DNA of 28,735 nt from a virus: the IMG/VR virus record IMGVR_UViG_3300017757_000096, positions 1 through 28,735 of that record. One strand, given 5' to 3'. The translations under genes and the position numbers were made by a program. Numbering within the stretch: position 1 is the first letter of the stretch; each line of letters begins with the position of its first letter. The notes beneath the pieces were generated by a model. It did no database searches, was not told the DNA's origin, and was given only the letters and a program-made list of their open reading frames with translations. Below are positions 13,258 through 21,900 of the stretch, one piece after another.

Positions 13258-14469
13258 ATGTCAACAGAAGTTAAACAAGAGGGGAATTTTAAAATTAAAA
13301 AAAGAACTCCAAAAAAATTAGCAGGTAAAGAAGATATTATTAAAGTAGATCTTTCAAAGCCGCCTACAGAACCAAAAAAAGAAGAAACAAAAGATGCCGT
13401 TCAAAAGCCAAGCACAGAGAAAGTGGATGTACATGAATCATCCGGAGATGGCGAAAAAGTGGGAAAAGGAAACGCCGAAGAGCAAACCTCTGCCGAAAAA
13501 GCTGAAGAGCAAATAGTAGAAGAGTCTCCAATACAAATTATTGAAGATGAAGAAGATAATTCTGAAAAGGAAGGAGTGGCTGGAAGCGATGAAGCTACCG
13601 CTGCCGCACCGGAACAAAAAGAAATATTACAGGAAACAAAAGCACAGGAATTACCCGAAGGAGTAGATAGGCTTATAAAGTTTATGGAGGAAACTGGAGG
13701 AGATGTGCAAGACTATGCTAGGCTAAACGCCGATTACTCAAATGTAGATAATAATACATTATTAAGAGAATATTATAGACAAAATAAGCCTCACTTAGAT
13801 GTTGAAGATGTAAACTTATTATTAGAAGATTTTACATGGGATGAAGAAGTTGATGAGGATAGAGACATACGTAAGAAAAAAATTGCGTATAAAGAAGAAG
13901 TTGCAAAAGCCAAAAACTTTTTAGAGCAAACGAAGAGTAAATATTACGAGGAAATTAAATTACGTCCTGGTGTTACTCAAGAGCAACAAAAAGCAATGGA
14001 CTTTTTCAATCGATACACTGAAGAACAGAAGCGTAATGAAACTGTTCGAGAGGGATTTATAAATACTACTAAAAATTATTTTTCTAATGATTTCAAAGGT
14101 TTTGATTTTAAATTAGGAGATAAAAAAGTTAGATATAGTGTTAAAGATCCTAACTCAATAGTGGAAAACCAAAAAGATCTTACAGGCTTTGTCGGGACGT
14201 TCCTAGACAAAAATGGTAAAATGAAAGATCCCGCTGGTTATCATAAAGCAATTTACGCTGCGCGAAACGCCGATACCATGGCAACACATTTCTACGAGCA
14301 GGGCCGTGCCGATGCTATTAAAGAACAAGTTGCTAAAACTAAGAACATAACTACTGAGCCAAGGCAAACAGCCCCAGGCGATGTATTTGTTAATGGTTTA
14401 AAAGTAAAAGCAATTAGCGGTTTAGATTCTTCAAAACTTAAAATTAAAACAAAAAAGTTTAACAATTAA
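13258..14469 (+). CDS. Scaffolding protein (head assembly), acidic
   Basis: 403 residues between portal and major capsid genes, the normal location of a scaffold. Residues 1-130 are a low-complexity, very acidic Glu/Lys/Pro/Ala-rich stretch (SAEKAEEQIVEESPIQIIED). Residues 130-345 are charged helices likely to form coiled coils (KKKIAYKEEVAKAKNFLEQT, QEQQKAMDFFNRYTEE). The end is basic (SSKLKIKTKKFNN), typical of the capsid-binding C-terminus of scaffolds. No protease motif is seen. Assignment is by position and composition; the family is recognised in Bacteroidota podoviruses. It starts 31 nt after the portal, preceded by an AT-only leader, and its stop is 10 nt before the capsid gene. Confidence 0.75.
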   Translation: MSTEVKQEGNFKIKKRTPKKLAGKEDIIKVDLSKPPTEPKKEETKDAVQKPSTEKVDVHESSGDGEKVGKGNAEEQTSAEKAEEQIVEESPIQIIEDEEDNSEKEGVAGSDEATAAAPEQKEILQETKAQELPEGVDRLIKFMEETGGDVQDYARLNADYSNVDNNTLLREYYRQNKPHLDVEDVNLLLEDFTWDEEVDEDRDIRKKKIAYKEEVAKAKNFLEQTKSKYYEEIKLRPGVTQEQQKAMDFFNRYTEEQKRNETVREGFINTTKNYFSNDFKGFDFKLGDKKVRYSVKDPNSIVENQKDLTGFVGTFLDKNGKMKDPAGYHKAIYAARNADTMATHFYEQGRADAIKEQVAKTKNITTEPRQTAPGDVFVNGLKVKAISGLDSSKLKIKTKKFNN

Positions 14470-14479
14470 AATTTAAAAC

Positions 14480-15925
14480 ATGAGTAATGTAGTACCCTCG
14501 TTTGGGACAATTAAACCTAGTCAGAAACAACAAGTTCTGTCTACTAATTATCTGCAATTTACAGATAAAGCTGGCGACGATTTTTCAGATTTCGCCGCAC
14601 AATATCTTCCTGAGATCTACGAACAAGAAGTAGAGCGATATGGAAACCGAACTCTTTCTGGATTCTTACGTATGGTAGGAGCAGAAATGCCTATGACTTC
14701 AGATCAAGTAATTTGGTCAGAACAAAATAGATTGCACATTGCATATAACGACGTAACTAAAGCAACTGCAACTACGCTAACCTTTGTGCTTAACGCAACT
14801 CCCGGACCTAGCTTTGTTGATAATGTGATTTCTAAAAATCAAACTATCGTAGTTATGGACCCTGCAACAGGTACTGAAGTAAAAGCTTTGGTTACTAATA
14901 GTGTTGACACTTCTGCTGTACTTGCTACAATTACTGTTGCTACATATACAGGAGCAGACCTAAATGCAACTTTTGGAGCTGGCGCTATTGCTACTCTTAA
15001 AATATTTGTATACGGCTCTGAGTATAGAAAAGGAACTGGCGATGCTGATATTAGGAGCGTAACACCTTCTTTCACTCAATTTAGCAATGCTCCAATTATC
15101 ATTAAAGAAAAATATGTGGTTAATGGATCAGATATGGCTCAGATTGGTTGGATTGAAGTTGCTACTGAAGACGGAACATCCGGCTACTTATGGTATCTAA
15201 AAGCTGAATCTGAAACTAGATTAAGATTTGAAGACTATCTTGAAATGGCTATGGTTGAAGGCGAAAAAACAGCTGCAGGTTCTGGAGTTGCTGGATTAGC
15301 TGATAAAATTAATGGAACTGAAGGTCTTTTTGCTGCTATTGAATCTAGAGGTAATGTACTTAATAATTTTAGTGCAGCCGCTGGTCTAGGTGAGTTTGAT
15401 AGTATTCTTAAAAATCTTGATACTCAGGGTGCTATTGAGGAAAATATGCTTTTCTTGAATAGAAAAACTTCTTTGGATTTTGATGATATGCTAGCTAATA
15501 TTTCTTCCGGTATGGGAGGGGGTACTGCTTTTGGTCTATTTGAAAACTCGGAAGAAATGGCTTTGAATCTTGGTTTTTCAGGATTTAGAAGAGGTTCTTA
15601 TGACTTTTATAAAACTGACTGGAAATATCTTAATGACGCTTCTACTAGGGGTGGCGTGGCTGTTTCAGCAATTGATGGAGTTCTTATTCCTGCTGGAACA
15701 TCAACTGTATACGATCAAATTTTAGGATCTAACATTCGTAGACCTTTCTTGCACGTTCGTTACAGAGCTTCACAAACTGAAGATAGAAGAATGAAATCTT
15801 GGATTACTGGCTCTGCTGGAGGTGCATTTACTTCTGACATTGACTCTATGGATGTTCACTTCTTGTCTGAAAGATGTTTATGTGTACAAGGTGCTAACAA
15901 TTTTGTATTGTTTACTGCATCATAA
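14480..15925 (+). CDS. Major capsid protein
   Basis: The shell protein, presumably HK97-fold; 481 residues, in the size range of crAss-like capsids. N-terminal region: TNYLQFTDKAGDDFSDFAAQ then YLPEIYEQEVERYGNRTLSGFLRMVG. A central insertion (about 80-180) is Thr/Ala/Val-rich with beta strands, followed by FVYGSEYRKGT (about 174-184), then IIIKEKYVVNGSDMAQIGWIE (about 205-225), and a helix-rich core with LWYLKAESETRLRFEDYLEM. The last part (VHFLSERCLCVQGANNFVLF) is the closing P-domain strand. Codons are strongly biased to U-ending GCT, CTT and TCT, different from most neighbours and typical of very highly made proteins. A terminator lies 17 nt after the stop. Confidence 0.9.
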   Translation: MSNVVPSFGTIKPSQKQQVLSTNYLQFTDKAGDDFSDFAAQYLPEIYEQEVERYGNRTLSGFLRMVGAEMPMTSDQVIWSEQNRLHIAYNDVTKATATTLTFVLNATPGPSFVDNVISKNQTIVVMDPATGTEVKALVTNSVDTSAVLATITVATYTGADLNATFGAGAIATLKIFVYGSEYRKGTGDADIRSVTPSFTQFSNAPIIIKEKYVVNGSDMAQIGWIEVATEDGTSGYLWYLKAESETRLRFEDYLEMAMVEGEKTAAGSGVAGLADKINGTEGLFAAIESRGNVLNNFSAAAGLGEFDSILKNLDTQGAIEENMLFLNRKTSLDFDDMLANISSGMGGGTAFGLFENSEEMALNLGFSGFRRGSYDFYKTDWKYLNDASTRGGVAVSAIDGVLIPAGTSTVYDQILGSNIRRPFLHVRYRASQTEDRRMKSWITGSAGGAFTSDIDSMDVHFLSERCLCVQGANNFVLFTAS

Positions 15926-15941
15926 TTTACCCGGTATTAAT

Positions 15942-15970
15942 TACCTCCGCTTATTGCGGGGGTAGTTTTT
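15942..15970 (+). terminator. Rho-independent terminator after the capsid gene
   Basis: Stem ACCTCCGC/GCGGGGGT (15943-15950 with 15956-15963, one G-T wobble, extended by a T-A pair) around a 5-nt loop TTATT, then a run of five T at 15966-15970. It lies 17 nt after the capsid stop and 30 nt before the next gene, so part of the transcripts should end here, raising capsid mRNA above later messages. Confidence 0.85.
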
Positions 15971-15999
15971 ACCTTTTAACTATTTAATTTTATTATATT

Positions 16000-16845
16000 A
16001 TGGCTAAAAAAGCTACAAAAGCAGTAAAAGATATTGAGGTTGCACCTCAAGTAATAGAACCAAAAGAAGTTGTAAAATCTACAACAAAAGTTTCAACCCC
16101 ATTAAAACCAAAGTGGGAAATTAAAGACAGAACATATTTGCTTAAGGGATTAAAAACCCCTTTAACTTATACTATTGCGTCTCGTCATACTTCTCGCTAT
16201 CCATTATTATGGTTTGATCAGGAAAAAAATGAGCAAAGAGAACTAAGATATGCTACTAATCAAAATTCGCCTTTAGTTGATGAACAATCAGGCGAAGCTA
16301 CGTTAGGTCATATTGTTTTTAGAAATGGTACATTAACCGTAACTAAAGAAAAACAAAATTTGCAAAAATTGCTTTCTCTTTATCATCCTATGAAAAATTT
16401 TAAATATGCCGAGTTTAATCCGGTTGAAGAAGCTTTGGATGATTTAGAAACTATTGAATATATTATTGAGGCTTTAAATGTAGCACGCGATATGGATATA
16501 GATCAAGCCGAAGCTATTTTAAGAGTTGAGGTAGGTTCTAAAGTGTCTGATATGAGTTCTAAAGAAATTAAAAGAGATCTTTTAATATTTGCAAAAGAGA
16601 ATGCGCAATTATTTTTAGAGTTAGCTAATGATGAAAATGTACAACTTAGAAATGTTGCAATTAATGCTACAGAGCTCGGATTACTTGAATTATCACAAGA
16701 TCAAAGAACATTTTCTTGGAACAAAACAGGTAGAAAAATAATGAATGTGCCATTTGATGAAAATCCATATTCTGCAATGGCGGCGTTCTTTAAAACTGAT
16801 GAAGGTGTAGAGATATATAAATCTATAGAGAAAAAACTTTCATAA
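16000..16845 (+). CDS. Virion structural/head-associated protein (281 aa)
   Basis: After a lysine-rich tail (1-40) comes a conserved domain (about 40-130) with DRTYLLKGLKTPLTYTIASR, RYPLLWFDQEKNEQRELRYA, NQNSPLVDEQSG and TLGHIVFRNGTLTV. This pattern is common in virion proteins of marine phages I remember, of unknown role. The rest (140-281) is helical with acidic segments (LDDLETIEYIIEALN, DMSSKEIKRDLLIFAK), and ends in a region like SWNKTGRKIMNVPFDENPYSAM. Position between the capsid gene and the connector genes suggests a head-closure or decoration-type part. It is isolated by hairpins on both sides (15942-15970 and 16869-16888), the only such gene here. Confidence 0.75.
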   Translation: MAKKATKAVKDIEVAPQVIEPKEVVKSTTKVSTPLKPKWEIKDRTYLLKGLKTPLTYTIASRHTSRYPLLWFDQEKNEQRELRYATNQNSPLVDEQSGEATLGHIVFRNGTLTVTKEKQNLQKLLSLYHPMKNFKYAEFNPVEEALDDLETIEYIIEALNVARDMDIDQAEAILRVEVGSKVSDMSSKEIKRDLLIFAKENAQLFLELANDENVQLRNVAINATELGLLELSQDQRTFSWNKTGRKIMNVPFDENPYSAMAAFFKTDEGVEIYKSIEKKLS

Positions 16846-16868
16846 CGTGTAATATTTATAATGTGTGG

Positions 16869-16888
16869 GGCCGTCTTTTGGCGGCCTT
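16869..16888 (+). terminator. GC-rich hairpin, weak terminator
   Basis: Stem GGCCGTC/GGCGGCC (16869-16875 with 16880-16886, one T-G wobble) and TTTT loop, followed only by TTACTATT rather than a long T run. It sits 23 nt after the stop of the 281-residue gene. It may be a weak terminator or an RNA processing/protection hairpin. Confidence 0.6.
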
Positions 16889-16912
16889 ACTATTATATAA
16901 CAAAAAATAAAA

Positions 16913-17671
16913 ATGGCAATAAACGTAAATACTGTATATCAAACAGTGTTGTCTATTTTAAATAAAGAACAAAGGGGGTATATGACTCCTGATGAATTTA
17001 ACAAAGTAGGGACACAAGTTCAACTTGAAATATTTGAAAGATATTTTGAAGATTTAAATCAACAAGCTAGAGTTCCTCAAAGCAATTTAAACTACGCTGA
17101 TAGATTAGAAAATATAGACGAAAAAGTAGCTGTATTTAAAACGTTTGGCAATGCCTCTTATAATAACACATCACCTACTCCTAGTAATTACTTTACTTTA
17201 CCAACTAACGATTCTTATGGAAGAACCGTAAATTTTTATAGAATAGGGGAAGTGACTTATAAAAATGAAGTACTTATACAAAGACTTCAAAGAAATGATT
17301 TTTATACTTCTGAAAAATCTAAATTAACAAAAGCAACTGAAACATTTCCAACATATTTGTATGAGAATAATTTTTTGTTTATAAAACCAGATAGCATTCA
17401 AAACAATGTACAGGTTGAATACGTCAAAAAGCCTTCTGACATTATTTGGGGATTTAATGTTGGAACGTTAGGCGAATATTTATATAATGAAGAAGAATAT
17501 AATGCTACTACGCAGCCTACAGGGTCTATTGATTTTGAACTTCACGAAAGCGAACAAACAGAAGTAATATTAAGAGTGCTTCAATATGCTGGCATTATAA
17601 TTAGAGATCCACAAATAGTTCAAGCCGCGGCACAACAAGTACAAATGGACGAAATAAATGAAAAAAGTTAA
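16913..17671 (+). CDS. Head-tail connector/ring protein (putative)
   Basis: 252 residues. N-terminus VNTVYQTVLSILNKEQRGYM then TPDEFNKVGTQVQLEIFERY, a helical start that I know from ring/connector proteins of crAss-like and related Bacteroidota podoviruses, followed by acidic turns (QSNLNYADRLENIDEKVAVF) and a beta-rich middle (YFTLPTN, VNFYRIGEVTY, FLFIKPD, VQVEYVKKPSDIIWG). It ends with helices (EVILRVLQYAGIIIRDPQIV), suggestive of an alpha-helical adaptor. The gene order (capsid, head protein, two ring proteins, tail) supports a place below the portal. It follows the hairpin region by 24 nt and precedes the second ring-like gene by 6 nt. Confidence 0.75.
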   Translation: MAINVNTVYQTVLSILNKEQRGYMTPDEFNKVGTQVQLEIFERYFEDLNQQARVPQSNLNYADRLENIDEKVAVFKTFGNASYNNTSPTPSNYFTLPTNDSYGRTVNFYRIGEVTYKNEVLIQRLQRNDFYTSEKSKLTKATETFPTYLYENNFLFIKPDSIQNNVQVEYVKKPSDIIWGFNVGTLGEYLYNEEEYNATTQPTGSIDFELHESEQTEVILRVLQYAGIIIRDPQIVQAAAQQVQMDEINEKS

Positions 17672-17677
17672 TAAGTT

Positions 17678-18904
17678 ATGGCAAAACCAAACGGAGGTTT
17701 AGTACAAGAAACTAACGCGCAATATTACGCTGGGGCACAAACATTTTTAGCAGATGGAACTAATAATATATTTACTACCACATTTAATACAAATTTGGTA
17801 TTTCGCAGCTTTGATCCTACTACTGTAAATTATGCAGAAAATAATTTTAAACTATATACAAGCCCAACTGGAATACCTGGTTCTTATACGGAATATACGC
17901 AGACTTATAGTGTAGCGGATAATACTATAACAATACAAGCAGTCCCCGCCCAAAATACAGTTATAGTAGTTCAACTAAAAACATTAATGGGCGGTAACTA
18001 TGGTGATGAAGATGCGTTTGGCAATATTGTAGAAGAAAATTACGGTAATTATGCATATATTAAAGTTTCCGAGCTAGTAACAAATTTTTTAGTTGGATAT
18101 GTAGGGCAGGGCAAGATTATACAAAATGTAAAGCGTAACGATGTAATATTCCATGTTAAACGAGCACTGCAAGAGTTTAGCTATGATACTTTGCCAAGTA
18201 TAAAATCCCAAGAAGCCACTATCCCACCTAATCTATCTATTCCTATGCCTCAAGATTACGTTAATTACGTTAAAATGTCTTGGGTAGATCAATTAGGGGT
18301 AAAACATATTATATACCCTACTACTTTAACATCTAACCCCGATAGCTTATTACCACAAGACTGGCAAGGTATACCTATACAAGATAATTTTAGTGAAGAT
18401 TTAAATGCAACGTCTTTAATAGAAGATAGATGGGCTAAAGCTAATGATAGAATAATTAACGGTAATTTAAACTTATCTGATGTAAATGATGGGTTATACC
18501 CAGGGACCTGGTATGGGTTTGGGTTTGAAGGATTTTTAGGTGAAAGATATGGATTAAATCCTGAAACATCTCAAAAAAATGGATGGTTTACAATGAACCA
18601 CCGCGAAGGAAAAATATCTTTTTCAAGTAATTTAAGAGATTCTTTAGTAATATTTGAATATATTTCGGATGGGCTTGCATACGATCAAGATATGAAGGTT
18701 CCTAAAATGGCGGAAGAAGCAATATATTCTTATGTTAATCATGCTGTTTTGTCAACTAAGGTTAACACCCCGGAATATATAGTTAATAGATATAAAAGAG
18801 AAAAAAGTGCTAAACTTCGTAATGCAAAAATTAGATTATCTAATATTAAACTAGACGAAATAGTTCAAGTAATGCGTAATAAATCTAAATGGATTAAAAG
18901 TTAA
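17678..18904 (+). CDS. Ring/adaptor-type virion protein with N-terminal beta domain
   Basis: 408 residues in two parts. Residues about 10-105 are an alternating beta domain (FLADGTNNIFTTTFN, NNFKLYTSPTG, NTITIQAVPAQNTVIVVQL), a pattern like the short beta sandwiches at the N-terminus of T7-type tail proteins. The second part resembles crAss-like connector proteins: VKRNDVIFHVKRALQEFSYD (a helix), then PMPQDYVNYVKMSWVDQLGV (about 187-206), and near the end IVNRYKREKSAKLRNAKIRL. The segment GWFTMNHREGKISFSS leads to a second strand region. Together with the gene before it, it probably forms the collar beneath the portal. It is 4 nt before the large tail gene. Confidence 0.78.
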   Translation: MAKPNGGLVQETNAQYYAGAQTFLADGTNNIFTTTFNTNLVFRSFDPTTVNYAENNFKLYTSPTGIPGSYTEYTQTYSVADNTITIQAVPAQNTVIVVQLKTLMGGNYGDEDAFGNIVEENYGNYAYIKVSELVTNFLVGYVGQGKIIQNVKRNDVIFHVKRALQEFSYDTLPSIKSQEATIPPNLSIPMPQDYVNYVKMSWVDQLGVKHIIYPTTLTSNPDSLLPQDWQGIPIQDNFSEDLNATSLIEDRWAKANDRIINGNLNLSDVNDGLYPGTWYGFGFEGFLGERYGLNPETSQKNGWFTMNHREGKISFSSNLRDSLVIFEYISDGLAYDQDMKVPKMAEEAIYSYVNHAVLSTKVNTPEYIVNRYKREKSAKLRNAKIRLSNIKLDEIVQVMRNKSKWIKS

Positions 18905-18908
18905 ATAA

Positions 18909-21900
18909 ATGGCAGAAGTTAAAAATGCTTTTATAAAGTCTAAAATGAATTTAGATCTTGACGCGCGACTAGTGCCTCAAGGCGAATATAGACAAGGCTT
19001 TAATATACAAGTTAGTAAATCAGAGGGCGATGACGTAGGTGCTTTAGAAAATGTATTAGGTAATGCCTTATTGCCGCAAGGCAATTTTCAAGCTTTAAAC
19101 TCAAACTATACAGGATTACAAGCTATAGGCCATATAGTCAACCCAATTAATGATACGGTATATTTGTTTTTAACAAATAATACAGCATCCGCATACCAGT
19201 ACGATATTAATACATTCAACCATTTTATTTATGCTTATAATACTTTAACCCAGACCTCTACTAAATTAGTTGAAGGGTTATTTTTAAATTTTTCAACCTT
19301 AAGCCCTATTTATGGTATTAACATAGTTGAAAATTTATTATTTTGGACAGACAATAGAAATCAACCAAGAAAAATAAATATAAATAAAACATTAGGGTAT
19401 TATACTACTGAAGATCATATTTCGGTAGCTAAATTTGCGCCGTATGAAGCTATAAACTTGTACCAAGAAAGCTCTATAGCGGGTCAATATGAAACTACCA
19501 TGAAAGATGTAGTAAGCCCTGCAGTGCCTCCAATTAATGCCGCAGATACAAACCCCCCTGCAAATCCTTATTTGCAAACAGACACTAGCGGAAATCCAAA
19601 CTATGCCGGGGACCCGGATTATTTAGAAGATAGATTTGTAAGATTTAGCTATAGATTTAAATTTGAAGACAATGAGTATTCGGCTTTAGCCCCTTTTACT
19701 CAAGAATGTTTTATACCCAAACAAGATGGATATTTTTACGCTGAGGACGAAGACGCAGCGTTTAGAAGCACTATATTTAATTTTATGGAAAATAAAGTAA
19801 ATGAAATTACTTTAAATATTCCTTTGCCTAAAGCTATAGATGGCTCAGCTATTACTGGAACTACATTAAATAATATTTTAAAAGTTACAGAAATCGATAT
19901 TATTTATAAAGAATCAGATGCACAAGCCGTGCAAGTAGTAGACACTTTATTAGTAACCAATCAACTTTTCCAAACAACTCATACTGGCTCTACAGTAAGT
20001 TATATTTATCAAAGTTTAAAGCCTTATAAAACTTTACCTGAATCAGATTTAATTAGAGTATATGATAAAGTGCCTGTTAAAGCTTTTTCTCAGGAAATAT
20101 CAGGCAATAGAGTTATTTATGGTAATTTTCAAGATAAACATACCCCACTTTTTCAAGACCTTAATGGTCAGCTTACGCCTCAATTAGATTATGAAGTAGG
20201 GGCTTTTGATAAATCTAATTTTAACTTAGCGGCCGGCGCTACTAGTAAAGTAGAATACCCTAATAGCACCTTAAAACAAAATAGAAATTATCAAGTTGGA
20301 ATTATTGTTTCAGATAGATATGGAAGATCATCCACAGTATTATTATCTAAACTTTTAGAAAAAGCCACATTAGATCCGTCCGGAAATTTTGCTGCTTCGA
20401 CTCATTATCATCCTTATAGAAACGACGCTGATACCCCGGTAGCCTCCTGGCCCGGCGATGCCTTAAAAATATTATTTAATAGCCCTATAACTACTCCCTC
20501 TCCAATTCCAGCTGGGTCTGGTATACCAGGACTTTATATTGGCTCGGGTGATAATTATAACCCACTAGGTTGGTATAGTTATAAAGTTGTAGTTAAACAA
20601 TTTGAGCAAGACTATTATAACGTTTATTTGCCTGGTATACTTAACGGACCCCCAGCCGGAGTTACAGATTTAAATGACACTGAAAACGAAGTAGGATTTA
20701 TTACTTTAATAAATGATAATATAAATAAAGTTCCTAGAGACTTAAACGAAGTAGGCCCTGAACAAAAACAATTTAGAAGTTCAGTACAATTATTTGGAAG
20801 AGTTACCCCTAATTTTGTGTCTGCAACTTTTCCTTCTTATAATGAGCAATTTTTTCCTACTATTCAGTCAAATACTGTAATAACCATTGGGGAAGCCGAG
20901 GATGTACTTGGCCAAGACGTTACGACAACACCTGTAACAAATTTATATGACTCTAAATCTAACCCTTTAATTGCTAGAATATCACAAATAAATTCTTTAC
21001 CTATTGGAAGTGCTGCAAAAGCCGGTACTTATCCTTTTCAACTAGCAGTATTTGAAACAGAACCTACTGAATCAAGACTAGATATATATTACGAAACTTC
21101 TACTAGTGGGTTAATATCAGAATTAAATACGGCCATAGAAACTACAACTAATGTTGTTACCGGCGCCGTTGGAAATGTTACAGTAGATTTTAACGAAAAT
21201 CAAAGCCACGCAAATGGTAACGTAGATATTTTGCCGTCAACTGCAGGGGCGGGGTGGGCGCCTGTAGATATTACTTCTTTAGGGGAAGCCGTAAACCAAG
21301 ATTTACCAGCTAACCGATTAACTGCATCAATAGCAGATGTTACAAGTTTAAGTGATGAACAAAATAAATCTACTTTTTTCACCGTTGTTGAAGTACCATC
21401 TAATGGGCAACCTTATAATAATCAAGACCAAAACACTTGGTATAGATATAAAATACAAAGCACTAAAGATTTTTATTATGGCTTAGAAGCTGGAACAGAA
21501 AAGGTATATAACATAACAGTTAATTTTACCACCGCGGCTGGGAAATCTGCTGGCTCTGCGGGGTTTGAAGTGCCTTTGGCAAATACTTCACCTATTTTTA
21601 AAACATATACAATACCAAATCAACCGGCTGTAAATATTGACCCAGTTCCTAGTAATCTTACTTTACAATATACAGCTGGGGCAACCGGGATATTAGCTAC
21701 ATTTACTGGCGTAAACGGAACGGCTGACACAAGCTTAAACACAAATGATTTAAGTTGGTCTATTACATCTCCTGCTAATCAAACTATATTTAGCATAAAC
21801 GCCGCTGGTGAGCTATCAACAACAGAAGATTTAACTGGACCATATCCTATAACTATTACATTAACTGACGCGGGTGGGCCAACTGACGCTACTAATTTAC

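Noticed and set aside
16143-16166. AAGGG ... CCCTT inverted repeat within the 281-residue gene
   Set aside because: It lies inside conserved coding sequence, the stem is short, and there is no T run; treated as chance.
16839-16868. A TATAAT box (16857-16862) that could be a sigma70-type promoter before the ring protein gene
   Set aside because: No convincing -35 element at proper spacing, the DNA is AT-rich so the hexamer is expected by chance, and Bacteroidota promoters use a different -7 motif.
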